The notes under the pieces: generated by a model | The model's input: the letters and a program-made list of their open reading frames with translations, nothing else | Told to the model about the DNA's origin: nothing | Databases searched by the model: none | Made by a program: the position numbers and the translations under genes | From: Ephemerocybe angulata | Taxonomy: Eukaryota > Basidiomycota > Agaricomycetes > Agaricales > Psathyrellaceae | Assembly: GCA_013368325.1 (NCBI GenBank) | Contig: JAACJK010000059.1 | Coordinates: 434,001-498,000, forward strand | Length of the DNA: 64,000 bases | Direction: 5' to 3' | Shown: piece by piece, positions 10,955 to 23,237 of the stretch | Position numbering within the stretch: position 1 is the stretch's first letter | How the letters are laid out: the number at the start of each line of letters is the position of its first letter

Positions 10955-13900
10955 ATGGAGGGAGCGCGAGCAGCCAAGCTAGCCAAACTCTTCGACACCG
11001 TCCTCACTGGAAAAACGAAGATCTCCCCCCACAATTCACAACTCTTTCTGGAGGCAGTCCGCACCCGGCCAGATGCTGTTCAATGCGTCTATCAGCTAGA
11101 ATCCAGCGCTGCTGGCAAAGACTCGCTTCGAAGCGCATTTTGGTACTCCCTCACCGTCCCGTTCATCGAAGCCCACGCAACCCCTGTGTTCCAATACTTT
11201 CAGCAGGATGCTGCCATCGCCGAGATCAACAACGGTCAGCTCCTCCAAGGAATCCTCAACATGATTGTAAACCCTCCCATATTCTGGAACTTCTTTCGAC
11301 AGCAGTTCATTGCCAAATCCCTTAGCCAACAAGCCGAGATCTCCTTCGGGTGGCTACTCCTTCAACTCATTTCCCTTCCCCCAGCTGCATCAGCAGGCTA
11401 TCGGCAACATGAGGACTTTCCTCAGATCCTCGACCAGCTTCTCAACTCTAATGTTCTTGAACTCCGTAGTCTCGGGCAGAAGATAAAGCACGTAACCGAC
11501 CTTTACAACACCAGCGTGCATAACGTGTCCATTGGCATGGCAGGCTCAACGCCCGGCGGTCGCCACGATAACGACTTCGCAGATTTCAGAGACATTGCAA
11601 TCGTGCCTACACCAGACGAGGTACAATGCAAGGATCCCCCACATCTTCTTCCCAGCGACTTCCTACGTGATCCAACCACGGAGGCGAGTCGCGTCGCCTT
11701 GCATCTCGACAACCAGTTCCGGCTTCTTCGAGAAGACATGCTTTATGAGCTCAGAGAGGAGCTGCAGGTCATCTTTGGGAAGCAACAGAGAAAGAGTCGG
11801 GCGACAAAGATCACAGGCCTCAAGGCCGTTGGTCTGTACTTCCAAGAGGACCCCAACGGGCCACGTGGGCAAAGCAAGCGGACGAAATGCTGCCTCAAGC
11901 TTGAGAGCAAGGAAGATCTTCCGGTCTTCAAGGACGTTCATCCCGACAAACGTGCCAAGCACATCAAAGACGAGAGGTACTTCCTTAAGCACCAGTCGCT
12001 TGCGTGCCTCCTGTCCGGAACCGAGATCGTCGCATTTGTTACTGTCTTCCGCGACGTCAATCTCCTCGCGCGAGCGAAGCCCATCGTCGTCGTTCAACTC
12101 GAAGGGAAGGATGGGCTAAAGAAGCTCTTCCCAAGGCTCAAGGCGTCGGAGAACTTCACCTTGATTCAGATTGACACGGCCTTGTTTGCGTACGAGTTTG
12201 TTTTGAAGGCCTTGCAGCAAGCCAATGGCCTCCCATTGTCGGAGGAGCTCCTCCTCTGGGACGAGGCGACTGCAGATCCGATTGAGCTTGACCCCTCGAA
12301 GCAAGCAGCCCACGTCGCAAATGCTCTTCGCACAGACCCTTCCTGCAACCTCAAGCATCTCTTAATGACGAAAGATGAGATACGACTAGACTCATCCCAA
12401 TCAAAATCTCTCCTCGCTGGTCTGGAACAGCGGGTCTCGCTCATACAAGGACCTCCAGGCAAGTTTCTATCCCCTTATATCACAAGCACATTCTTACGAT
12501 TTGCGCATCTTAAGGCACTGGAAAGTCCTTTTTAGGGGCGCTCTTGGCAAAGGCAATTCACGATTACACCAACCAGACAATCCTTGTCGTATGCTACACC
12601 AATCATGCTCTCGACGACATCCTGACCAGTCTACTCGACATCGGCATCCCACAAACAAGTATGGTTCGCTTAGGGGGAAAATCTACATCCCGAACAGAGC
12701 CTCTAACCCTCCAGAATCAGAACACCGGGTACCGCAGGGGGAGAAGCGACTGGGAGTCCATTGACATGGCGAAGATGATGCTTGAGAAGCTTGACCGAAC
12801 GTTGTCGTCATCCTTCGACGAGTTCCTGAAGCGAAAGATAACCCTCGACGACATTTTGGAGCACCTGCAATTCGAAGATGCTGAGCTTAGCGAGGCCTTT
12901 GCTGTGCCAGAACAGGATGATGGGATGCAGGTGGTAGGGAGCAAGGGCCGGGCTATTGGAGCAACCTATCTGCTAGATCGTTGGCTCAAGGGCGAAGATG
13001 CAGGGGTCTTCTCGAACGCCGAGAGTGTTGTGTTCGCCTCCGAGGTCTGGGAGCTCAATCACGCCGAGAGGAACAAGAAGTATCAGAGTTGGGTGGATGA
13101 ACTCGAGCACGAACGAGTCGAAAATCTATACATCACGCTAACGACGTACAACGAGCACCACAACAAGCTGGAGGAAGCTTTCGCTGCTCGCGACATCAGC
13201 GCTTTGAAGGGGAAGAGGGTCATTGGGTGTACGACAACAGCAGCAGCGAAGTACGGCTTCTCGATTCAAGCCGCTGCACCAGATGTCGTCTTGGTGGAAG
13301 AAGCTGGCGAGATCCTGGAGAGCCACATTCTGACGGCTCTGGGACCGAACCTCTCCCAGTTGATACTGATTGGTGACCACAAGTGCGTATTTTCCCCTTT
13401 GGTTTTGCTATAATCTCCTCTGAACAATGCACTCGTACTAGACAACTTCGCCCCAAAGTCAACAATTATGAGCTGACCGTTGAGAAAGACAACGGTTTCG
13501 ATCTAAATTGCTCACTTTTCGAAAGGCTCATCAAGTCCGGATACCCGCATACCACTCTGAGCAAGCAGCACCGAATGCGCCCCGAGATATCTGATCTCAT
13601 TCGACAACTTACATACCCCGACCTTTTGGATGCTCCGAAAACCCAGAACCGCCCCAGCATCAAGGGCGTGCAGGACAACATTGTCTTCATTGAGCATACG
13701 TACCCGGAAGGCGCTCATGATCAATTAGCCGACAAGAAAGATATGAGCGCCAAGGGGTCCAAGCAGAATCAATTCGAGGTCGCTATGGTTCTGAAGATTG
13801 TTCGCTACCTTGGCCAACAAGGCTACGGCACCGACAACCTGGTGGTACTCACTCCTTACCTGGGTCAACTCCACCGTCTCCGGGATGCCTTGAAGAAGGA

Positions 13901-16900
13901 TAACGACCCAATCTTGAATGACCTCGACCACTTCGAGCTTGTTCGCGCGGGTCTCATTACCCCAGGCATGGCACAGACGAATAAGAAGTCGATCAGGCTT
14001 GCAACCATAGGTGCGTAGAAGCTCTTGGATTGACCTTCATCCATTGGGATTTAACTGCATCCCCCCCAGACAACTACCAGGGCGAAGAAGCGGACATTGT
14101 TATCATCTCACTCACGCGCAGCAATCCGCAGAACGACATCGGGTTCATGTACTCTCCCGAACGCCTTAACGTCCTCCTCTCCCGTGCGCGCAACGGCCTC
14201 ATCATGATCGGAAACTCGAAGACCTTCAAAGGGTCCCGAAAAGGCAAAGAACTGTGGACGAAGCTGTTCGGGATGCTTTCTGAGGGCAAGCACATCTACG
14301 ACGGGCTCCCAATCTTTTGCGAGCGCCATCCCGATCGCAAAGAGGTCGTATCCAATGCCGAAGAATTCAACGAGAAATCACCCGATGGAGGTTGTACCGA
14401 GCCATGGTAAGATTTTATGACACTTCAAGGAATGGAGGAACTGACATGCCTGTTAGCGGCACCACTCTGAGCTGCAAAACCCACAAATGCCAGTCCAAGT
14501 GCCACAATATTGCCGATCACACCAAGATTCAGTGCGAAGAAAGGGTGGAAGACAAGTGCGACAAAGGCCATCTGAGTAGTCGACGGTGCCATCAGCCCAA
14601 GCCACCTTGTAAGACGTGCGAGCTCGATGCCAAACGTGCAAGAGCGAAAGCGTTAGCAGACATTCGGGAGAAGGAGCGCAAAGATGCTGCAGAACGAGAG
14701 CATCTCAAGGAGTTGGCCGAGATCGAGAAGGAGATGGAGAAAGAAGCTCAGAGGAACAAGGAGGCGAAAGAGGCGCAGGATAGAGCTAACATCCTTCGGC
14801 AGAAACAAGCAGATTTGGCCGCCATGAAGCTGAATGTCGACCTGTCAATTGGCTCTATGTCGATGCCGCAGAGTGAGCCAGAGAAGAAGGAAGCCATCCC
14901 AACCTCCCCTGCTGCCCCAGTCTCTGCAGTCTTAAGCAAGCTTTCCAACTTCACCTCAGGTTTCTTCAGCGGTGCCGCGCCTCCACCTAAGCCCACCGAG
15001 TCGAAACCAGTCGTCAACCCATTCCCACCGAGATCCGCAGATTTCGACAAGAGACCACCCTCGAAGTCGGAGGCCGAATGGCAACGGCAGAAGTCGTTGG
15101 AGGGCGCGTTCAGCCCTCCCATAGACGAGATCATGGCCATGGTCGGTCTCGAGGCTGTGAAGGCTCAGGTGCTTTCCATCAAGGCAAAGATCGACACTTG
15201 CAAGAGACAGGCGAGCTCACTCGGAAAAGAGCGATTCAACATCAGCTTCCTTGGAAATCCTGGGACAGGTCAGTATATTCATAGTTACTAATCCCTGTGT
15301 TGCTGCTTACAGTCCTAAAGGCAAGACGACGATTGCACGGCACTATTCGTCGTTCCTCTCGTCCTCTGGCGTCATTCCTGGGAAGGAGTTCATCGAGACA
15401 ACGGGATCCAAGCTGGGGTACGAGGGTGTCCAAGGCGCGGAGAAGATGCTCAAGACGGTCCTCGCGGCTGGAGGAGGCACCATCTTTATCGACGAAGCCT
15501 ACCAGCTGACGAACGGGAACAACCCTTCAGGCGGCCAGGTTCTGGACTTCCTGCTGGCCGAGATGGAGAACAACGTAGGCAAGCTTGTTTTCATCCTTGC
15601 GGGCTACAGCAAGGAAATGGAGACATTCTTCGAGCACAATCCTGGTTTGCCGAGCCGAGTCCCATACAAGATCAAGTTTGACGACTACACCGACACAGAG
15701 TTGATGGACATGTTCGAGAACCTTGTGGTCAGCACGTACAAGTACCGAATGAAGGTCGAAGATGGATATCGAGGGCTCTTCTCCCGCATTGCTATCCGGC
15801 GCTTGGGTCGAAAGCGCGAGGCAGCAGGCTTTTGGAACGCCCGTGACTTGCAAGTCCTCTTTGGCCAGATCCGGGAACGACAAGCCAATCGCCTCACCGA
15901 GGAGCGACGGGACGGAAAGCAGCCCAACGACTTCATCCTCACTCGCGAAGATCTCATTGGACCCGACCCGTCTATTGCCATTAAAAAGAGCAAGGCATGG
16001 ACAAAGTTGCAAGGGATGATTGGGTTGAAGAGCGTCAAGGAGTCTGTCAGCAACATCGTCGACTCGATCCAAGAGAACTACGAACGAGAACTCTCGGAAC
16101 AGAAGCCACTGGAATTCTCTTTGAACCGAGTATTCCTTGGATCTCCTGGTACCGGAAAGACGACTGTTGCTGCCTTATATGGAGAGGTGCTAGCAGATCT
16201 TGGATTGCTGAGCAAGGGAGAAGGTACGAGGAAGTGTCCATGGTTCATCAAGCCTAAACTGACGTATGCATAGTCGTCGTTAAGAATCCTTCGGATTTCA
16301 CCGGTGCCGTTCTGGGAGAGTCTGAGAAGCTAACTAAGGGAATACTCAGCAACGCGGTCGGGAAAGTGCTCGTGATCGATGAGGTATGCCCGCTCTCTCG
16401 GCACTGCTCCATAACCTGCTGAAAAGGCTTACGCATCGGTTCTGTAGGCGTACATGCTTTACGGGGGCGGAGGAGATGATGCAAGGCATCAGAACAATCA
16501 GTTCAAGACAAGCGTTATCGACACGATCGTCGCAGAGGTTCAGAACGTACCTGGGGATGATAGATGCGTGTTGCTGCTGGGGTACGAGAAGCAGATGCTA
16601 GAGATGTTCAATGTGAGTGCTCGCAAATTTCAGTTGACGAGTGCAGCCCAATGTGCTGATTGATGATAATTATAGAATGTGAACCCTGGTCTCGCTCGGA
16701 GGTTCAAGGTTGACGAGGCCTTCAAGTTCGAAGATTTTGACGATCAAGAGTTACTTCAGATCATGGAGAAGAAGATGAAAGAGCAAGACCTGGGTGCAAC
16801 GGACCCTGCGAAAAAGGTCGCCATCGATCTCCTCAGTCGCGCCAGGAACAGGCCCAACTTTGGCAATGGTGGCGAAGTTGAGAATCTCCTATCCAAGGCA

Positions 16901-18701
16901 AAGGAGCAGTGCCTCGCCCGTCGGTCCAAGATACCTCTGAAAGACAGACCAAAGTTTATCATCTTCGAACCACAGGACTTCGACAAGGAATTCGACCGTG
17001 GCGCTAAAGCTGCGCAGAACCTCGCTAAGCTCTTCGAAGACATCGTTGGGCACGACGACATTGTCCAGAGGCTTGCCAAGTACCAGAAGATAGCAGAGAA
17101 TTGTAGGAGACTTGGTCGAGATCCTAGAGCTCAAGTACCGACGAACTTCGTGTTCACTGGCCCACCCGGTAAGCCTCTGCACTGTGCCTGAAATATAGTA
17201 TGGCCGACTAATCATTGTAATTGCAGGGACTGGGAAGACGACCCTTGCCCGAAAGATGGGAAGGGTCTACTACGATATGGGCATTCTGTCGTCGGATGAA
17301 GTCATCGAGTGCTCGGCGTCGGACCTTGTGGGACAGTATGTTGGGCATACAGGTCCTAAGACAAGAAAGCTCTTCGAGAAGGGGTTGGGGAAAGTCCTGT
17401 TCGTCGACGAAGCGTACCGTCTTGGAGAAGGGCGTTTTGCTCAGGAAGCCGTCGATGAACTAGTTGGGCTGCTCACCCAGGAAACCTACAAAGGAAAGAT
17501 CATCGTCATCCTTGCTGGGTACGATCAGGAGATGAAACAGCTTTTGGAAGTCAACACAGGCCTCTCCAGTCGCTTCCCAGAGTGGATTCCATTCTCTAAC
17601 ATGTCTCCAACGGCATGCGTCGACATCATCGTCAAGAAGCTCAATAAAGAAAGCGTGCAGGTCAATGAGCTACTTGACCCTGAGTCTTCCACGTATCTTA
17701 GCATGGTTTCTATCATCGAGACCCTCGTCGATCTCCCAGACTGGGGAAACGCCCGGGACATGGTCACTCTTGCCACGGATATCGTCAACACCGGACTACT
17801 GTCACCAGGAAACGTCGGGGCGACTCTGGTTGTAAGCGGAAATGATGCAGTGGCATGTGCCCGGAAGCTTCTACAGGAGAAGATGTCCAGGGCCAGTGTG
17901 CAGCCCAAGGTCAGAGCTTCGAGTTCAAAACTCCCTCAGATGTCCTCCACAGCAACGCCTCCAACCCCCCCACCAATCGGCGTTGGAACGGGGACGAAGG
18001 CGGCCAATCCCAAACCCCCGCCTCCCGCTCCACCAGCTGAAAAGCCAAAGGAACAGAGGGTTCCTTCTCCAAGTAGCAGCACGCGAGGCATTGGAGGAAG
18101 AGGCCGTGGTCGCGGCCGTGGTGGACCTCCTCAGCCTGGACCAAGAATGTCTCCTCCCAGAACTCCAACTTCGCCAGCGTCTCCACTGTCTGAAAGGCCT
18201 CCTCCACCAGCAACGCCAGTTACGGCTTCGGGCGCTGTGGTCCGCGACCCCGGTGTTTCGGACGAAGTGTGGGCACAACTTCAAGATGCCCAACGCGAAG
18301 CAAACGCTCTAGCTCAAAGGAAGAAAGCCGAGATTGCTGCATATCAGAAGAGGTTGGCTGAAGCAGAGAGGAAGGCCAAGCAGGAGAAGAAGCGATTGGA
18401 CGAGTTGGCTAGACAAATTGCCCAAGCCCAAGACGAAGCGCGACGGGCTCAGCTCGAGCAACAGAAGCGGGCTGCGGAGGAGGAGGAACGGAGACGCCGG
18501 GAAGAGCGCGACCGGATTGACCGTCTTAGGAAAGCTGCGCAGAAGGCTGAGGCGGAAAGGAAGAGAAAGGAGGAGGCTGTCCAGGCAAGACTGCGCTCAC
18601 TGGGGGTTTGCGTTGCTGGCTACCAGTGGATCAAGATAAATTCTGGATATCAGTGCGCGGGCGGAAGTCACTTCGTCTCTTCTCAACAGCTTGGAATGTA
18701 G
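10955..18701 (+). CDS. SF1 helicase - NFX1-like zinc region - triple CbxX AAA fusion protein
   Basis: Ten exons (10955-12458, 12515-13382, 13442-14010, 14070-14406, 14457-15268, 15321-16223, 16274-16383, 16448-16612, 16676-17168, 17227-18701) form one open frame of 2,411 aa. Residues about 495-1060 are a UPF1/ZNFX1-type helicase: Walker A GPPGTGKS, CYTNHALDD, motif II LVEEAGEI, LILIGDHKQLRP, LSKQHRMRPEI, DNYQGEEADIVIISLTRS, LNVLLSRARNGL. A Cys/His-rich stretch (CGTTLSCKTHKCQSKC) follows at about 1093-1140, then a coiled coil. Three CbxX/SpoVK-like AAA modules have Walker A near residues 1360 (NPGTGKTT), 1637 (SPGTGKTT) and 1920 (PPGTGKTT), with Walker B TIFIDEAYQL, VLVIDEAYML and VLFVDEAYRL. 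The C terminus is Pro-rich with an RGRGRGRGG patch and a long coiled coil. The biological role is unknown; RNA or RNP remodelling is inference. Intron 1 (12459-12514) has a GC donor. Confidence 0.88.
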
Positions 18702-19065
18702 ATCTCGGATGTCTTGTATCAGTTGCATCTGTATAACTATCTGTTAGTATGAACATATGAATCCGATTATACGAGGAATTTGCCGTCGGTCGAGGTGGTG
18801 GTGAAGCCGAAAAAATTGTTCCGGCGGAGAGGATGTCAGAGAGATGTCATCGTGGTAAAAGCTGGTGACGGTCATTACTCTGGCCTTTGCCTCCGTCCCC
18901 CACCGCCCCAGGTCTGCCCAACTCGTCCTGCTCGTTCAGCAAACGGGTATTCCACTTACCTCTATCCCGCCATCTTGCCTATTGCTCTTTTCTTTTCCTT
19001 CACTCGGGTAATCGGAAGTTTGACCGTGTCAGAGGATTTCAGAACATTTTCCTTTCGACCACACC
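18702..19065. promoter_or_regulatory. intergenic, 5' region of mitoferrin gene
   Basis: These 364 nt hold the 3' end of the helicase-AAA gene and the promoter/5' UTR of the mitoferrin gene. A pyrimidine-rich tract at about 18965-19010 precedes the ATG, as is usual for well-expressed fungal genes. No gene is seen. Confidence 0.4.
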
Positions 19066-20160
19066 ATGTCAGGGATTGAAGAACCGGATTACGAGGCTTT
19101 GCCTGATAATGCAGGACTTGCGGTACGAGACTTATACTACCTGCAGAGAGCTGGTTCTGAATGAAATGTGCAGGTGAACATGTTGGCTGGGGCCTTGGTA
19201 CGATTGTGTCAATACGGTTATTTCAATTCATTGGTCTGACGATTTGCTTCTAAAGGCTGGCATTTCCGAGCACGCGGTTATGTTTCCAGTAGACAGCATC
19301 AAGGTGAGTACCATATCGCCGGTCCTCGGTTCTACTGACGCGGTTTCTTTGCTAAGACGCGGATGCAAGTCTTCGCGACTTCCCCAGTCGCGGTCTATAC
19401 CGGTGTTGGCAATGCATTCACTCGGATATCGGCCACGGAGGGTATGAGGGCTCTCTGGAGGGGTGTGGGTTCTGTCGTCGTGGGTGCAGGCCCAGCTCAT
19501 GCTATCCACTTCGGTACACTGGAAGCGGTGAAGGAGTTGGCAGGGGGCAACGAAGCTGGGAACCAGTATCTGGCAACGTGTAAGTCCTTTCCGTAACGGT
19601 ATCTCGCCTATTCCCTGACATTCTCTCTAGCGTTGGCGGGAGCGTCGGCAACTATTGCCAGCGATGCGTTCATGAACCCATTCGACGTTATCAAGCAGCG
19701 AATGCAGCTTCACAAGTCAGAATACCGCACTGTCTTGACCTGTGCCAAGACGATCTATCGTAACGAGGGTCTCTCAGCGTTCTACATCTCCTACCCCACA
19801 ACACTTGCCATCTCAATACCTTTCAACGCCATCCAATTCACGGTATACGAACACGTCAAGCGCTTCCTCAACCCCCGAGGCGAATATTCCCCGGGTACAC
19901 ATATGACGGCAGGAGCTGTTGCAGGCGCAGTCGCTGCGGCGGTGACAACTCCACTCGACGTCGCCAAAACGATCTTGCAGACCCGCGGATCGGCCACTGA
20001 CCCCGAAATCCGAAACGTGCGAGGCATGAGCGATGCAATGAAAATCATTTGGAAAAAGGACGGCCTGAAGGGCTTCGCTCGTGGTCTCACACCTCGAGTC
20101 CTCACGATCATGCCCAGTACCGCTCTCTGCTGGCTGTCATATGAATTCTTCAGTTCGTGA
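19066..20160 (+). CDS. MRS3/4: mitoferrin, mitochondrial iron carrier (Mrs3/Mrs4)
   Basis: Five exons (19066-19122, 19174-19197, 19256-19303, 19357-19579, 19631-20160) give 293 aa, the usual size for a mitochondrial carrier. It imports ferrous iron across the inner membrane for heme and Fe-S synthesis. All three carrier repeats show their PX[DE]XX[KR] signature: FPVDSIKTRMQ, NPFDVIKQRMQ and TPLDVAKTILQT. Mitoferrin-type features are the lead-in MLAGALAGISEHAVMFP, the segment GPAHAIHFGTLEAVKE and MNPFDVIKQRMQLH. The short acidic N terminus (MSGIEEPDYEALPDNAG) matches fungal Mrs3/4 proteins. Exon 2 is just 24 nt (VNMLAGAL), yet needed to complete helix 1. Reading-frame continuity and family similarity make the assignment firm; the transported metal is inferred from the family. 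Confidence 0.92.
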
Positions 20161-21844
20161 TCTCACCCTCTTATCACTCAATTCAGTTCTGACCCCCGTC
20201 CGACAGAGGCTGCCATTCGATCAGACTAGTCATATAGATATCCTTAAAAGACCGTGTCGATGCGATACCCCTGGCTATTCCATGGACACGGCGCTTCGAT
20301 ACCTTACGGAGATTTTCATGGGCGATGCGACTCATCTTCTTGTCTGTATATCTCCACGAAGGACAACTTCACGACCTTCAGGCATCTACCGCCTGCACAA
20401 CTATACTTTTGCTATTACTTTCCGCAGTAATTTGGGTATCATTATTCGTTTTGGTCTGACTTGCTAGCTAGTCAGCTCGCGAAATCATATACCACCACCA
20501 ACTAATACATAGAGCCTATACAGGTCTTCCCACCCCTTCAAATGCCTCACACCGCAGATGGTGGCGGTTCAGAAGAGACCAGCCATCTCCTACATCGTCT
20601 GAACACCCCATTCTGGGTTCTTAACTTTGGAATCTTTACAGTTCGTCTTGAAGAAGTGCAATGGGGTTTGTTCCAGAACTGCAGGCGCCTATATCAAGAA
20701 GGCTTCGAAATCTGGAGTGCCCAATCGGTCCGAAGTTCCTTCAAGCTGCCGAAATTACGCTGGGCACAAATCGTCCAGCCGGGAGACAGTCGAATCGCAA
20801 TTCACTAAATAATGCCCTGGACTATGGATGTCCTGGATCTCGAGCAGCCAAGCGCAATGCCCAAGCCCCAAGCAGCGGAAACCTGGCGGAAACTACAGTC
20901 CTCGTTCCTTGCAAGTGCGGCAGCGATGGGAATCCAGGCCCCCCAAAGTCCCAGCGATTGCTTACGATTCCGTGTGACGACATATTCGAGTACGTACGGT
21001 AAGTGTCTTCTGGCTAGACTACAGATATTAAGCGCCCTTTGAGGCGCTCAGTGGCAACTTAAAAGACAAGCAGGGCATTGCTCAATGCTGGGATAGATTA
21101 GGCACCTGGGCAGGCTATCATGGGTGCCCAAGACGGTCAGCTACATTCAGACCCAGCGCAACGCCCAGTCACTCAAGGCGCTGAAGCGCCATTGTTAGAC
21201 TCGACACGATGATGGCGAGTTCAGGGCCACATCTGATTACCTTCAACTTCGTCCATGTCAGATACAACTACGATCAGTTGAATCCCATACTCATTTCTCA
21301 CCATAGGCTAGGCTATCCGGTCATCTCTGTTGTGCACCATGTCATCGAGGAGAAAATGAACAACGGCGCGAACGATGAACTCACTTTCTGGGACGCAGCG
21401 CGACAGAACTCATATACACAGAGTCACTGCGGACATGCGTGAAGGCAGAATAGATTATCCAAGGTTCTACAACGGGGAGAACAACAAAGCAACGTGAGCA
21501 TAAAATGTGTTAATAAAATTCTCCTACTATCGGGCATGCGAGGTGGGAAACGGTGGTTGGTGACAGTGGTGGAGGCGAGTAGTAGCGAACTTGAAGGGAC
21601 GGGCCCGTTTAACACAGCGGAGGCACGGGCTTCACTAATTTCTGAGAGAAGTCTTGGCTGTTGGAAGGTCGGAAGAGGCGGCCTGGAAAAAACTGGGATG
21701 AGAACGACTAAATGCCAGGATGGAGGAGCGGGTGCTTACGACAAGGGGTTGCGAAGAACCTCTCAAACTTGGACTCATGTCGATACGGAGAACCTGGGCG
21801 GTTCAAGTCCTTTTTGGGAATGGAAGCGGTAGTCCGGTTTGCAG
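20161..21844. other. intergenic, no gene recognised
   Basis: This is 1.7 kb with short plus-strand open frames (for example 20542-20808 and 21209-21442) that show no domain, no plausible splicing and no codon pattern like neighbouring genes. I see no repeat or RNA gene. Confidence 0.45.
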
Positions 21845-23237
21845 CTATAGAAGGGGAGATGCATCAGTACAAGGGAAGGCAAAGGCTAGGAAGTTATAGG
21901 ACTTACGACGACGTGACACAGGAATATTTTGGGCGATGGGCCTTCTACGAGGGGGGTACCTGGTGCCGGCATGAGAGGAGGCTGCGAAGAGGGGAAGGAG
22001 ATGAATCAAGACGCCGTTCGACGTGACGTCGAAAGGGGTGAAACGATGTTGAAAACTCACATGTGCTACGAGACATACTGGGCTGCCAGGTGAGCGGGGT
22101 GTTCCTGCGTTTGGCGTCGTAAGCTTCGGTGCCACAGACAGGAGCCTTGTAAGAACCTTGAAAGGGCGAGAAAACGAAATTAGTTTATGCCCTAGAACAA
22201 AAGATCGGAGAGAAAGGGTGAACTTACGAATCGAGGGTGGGCTTCTTTCGATCGTCCCCTTGTGCCCAGGTGAGGACATTGTATGAGATTTGTTGTGGGC
22301 GACGTCCGCTGCTGTGGAGGGAACAAATATGGGGTCAGCACGACTACACATGGTGTCGAGGATACGGTGAAAGTACTCGCCGGAAGTCTGGGACGAAACC
22401 AGTGATCGACGAGTTGCGAAGATGGACTGCACGGACGAGTGTGTTGCGACGGAAGCCTTAGGTGATGACGCCCCGGGGCCGGGTTGGAGTCCAAACAGCG
22501 AGGCCGATGCCGCCGACTTCGAGAGGGACCAGGCAGCAGGGACCAATACGGATGGTGATTCATCTGTGATAAATGAAGTCAGCGACTCGGAGCATAAGTG
22601 AGACTGAGACGAGATACAGAAAGGAGAAATAATACTAACGTGAGGCGGGCGAGTAGGGGCCCTGGCCACCCTCTTCATAGGGCTCGGCAGGGTCGTCGAG
22701 AGTGTCCAGGTACGAAAGATAAACCTCGAGAAAGTCAACCGTGCGTAGGTCTCCTGGAAGGGGATACATCTCCCGCACGACAAGAGCGTCCACCTCATTC
22801 AGGTAAGCGCCCGCTAGAACCAGGCTTTCAGTGGCCGGCGACATTTGCAATACATCGAATATGTCTTTGCGGGTGAAGTTAAAGTCAACCTCTCGGGTGA
22901 TCTGGGACACGGCCAGGCTAAAGATCAGTTCCGCGAGCCTTGAATCGAAGGAGAACCCGGGGTCGTTGTTATCTAGCCTGAACTGCGTAGTGACGACCAG
23001 GGCACGGATGACGGTGGTGGGGGTGAAGTCTTGGAGCACGCTAGCTGCCCTGAATATGAAGGATTCGAGGACGAAGAAATCGCCGCACCAGAGCGACGTG
23101 CTTCCGGGTTCGTCGCAGAGCTGTCTTCTCATCGAGTTGCGCGCCCAGACAGAGAGGGTGCTTATCTGGTCCTCGCGGGCGGGTAGTTGCCTTTCCCAAG
23201 CGTTGAGGACGGTTCGGCTGGGGGGGAGTGTGGTCAT
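21845..23237 (-). CDS. hypothetical protein, unrecognised family
   Basis: Four exons (23237-22640, 22563-22228, 22156-22061, 21981-21845) join in frame to 388 aa with canonical GT-AG introns. I do not recognise the family. The first 190 residues look like an all-helical globular domain (for example WCGDFFVLESFIFRAASVL and RLAELIFSLAVSQITREVD), with a hydrophobic-helix rhythm that could be a cyclin-like or other helical-bundle fold, but no diagnostic motif is seen. After an acidic linker (PYEEGGQGPYSP) the rest is Ser/Pro-rich and basic (RYPPRRRPIAQNIPVSRRRK), suggesting a disordered regulatory tail. Frame continuity across the splice producing IRSYKAPVCGTEAYDAKRR supports it as real. Two of the exon joins rest on frame alone; the last exon could be spliced further at a GTAAGT inside it. 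Confidence 0.55.
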
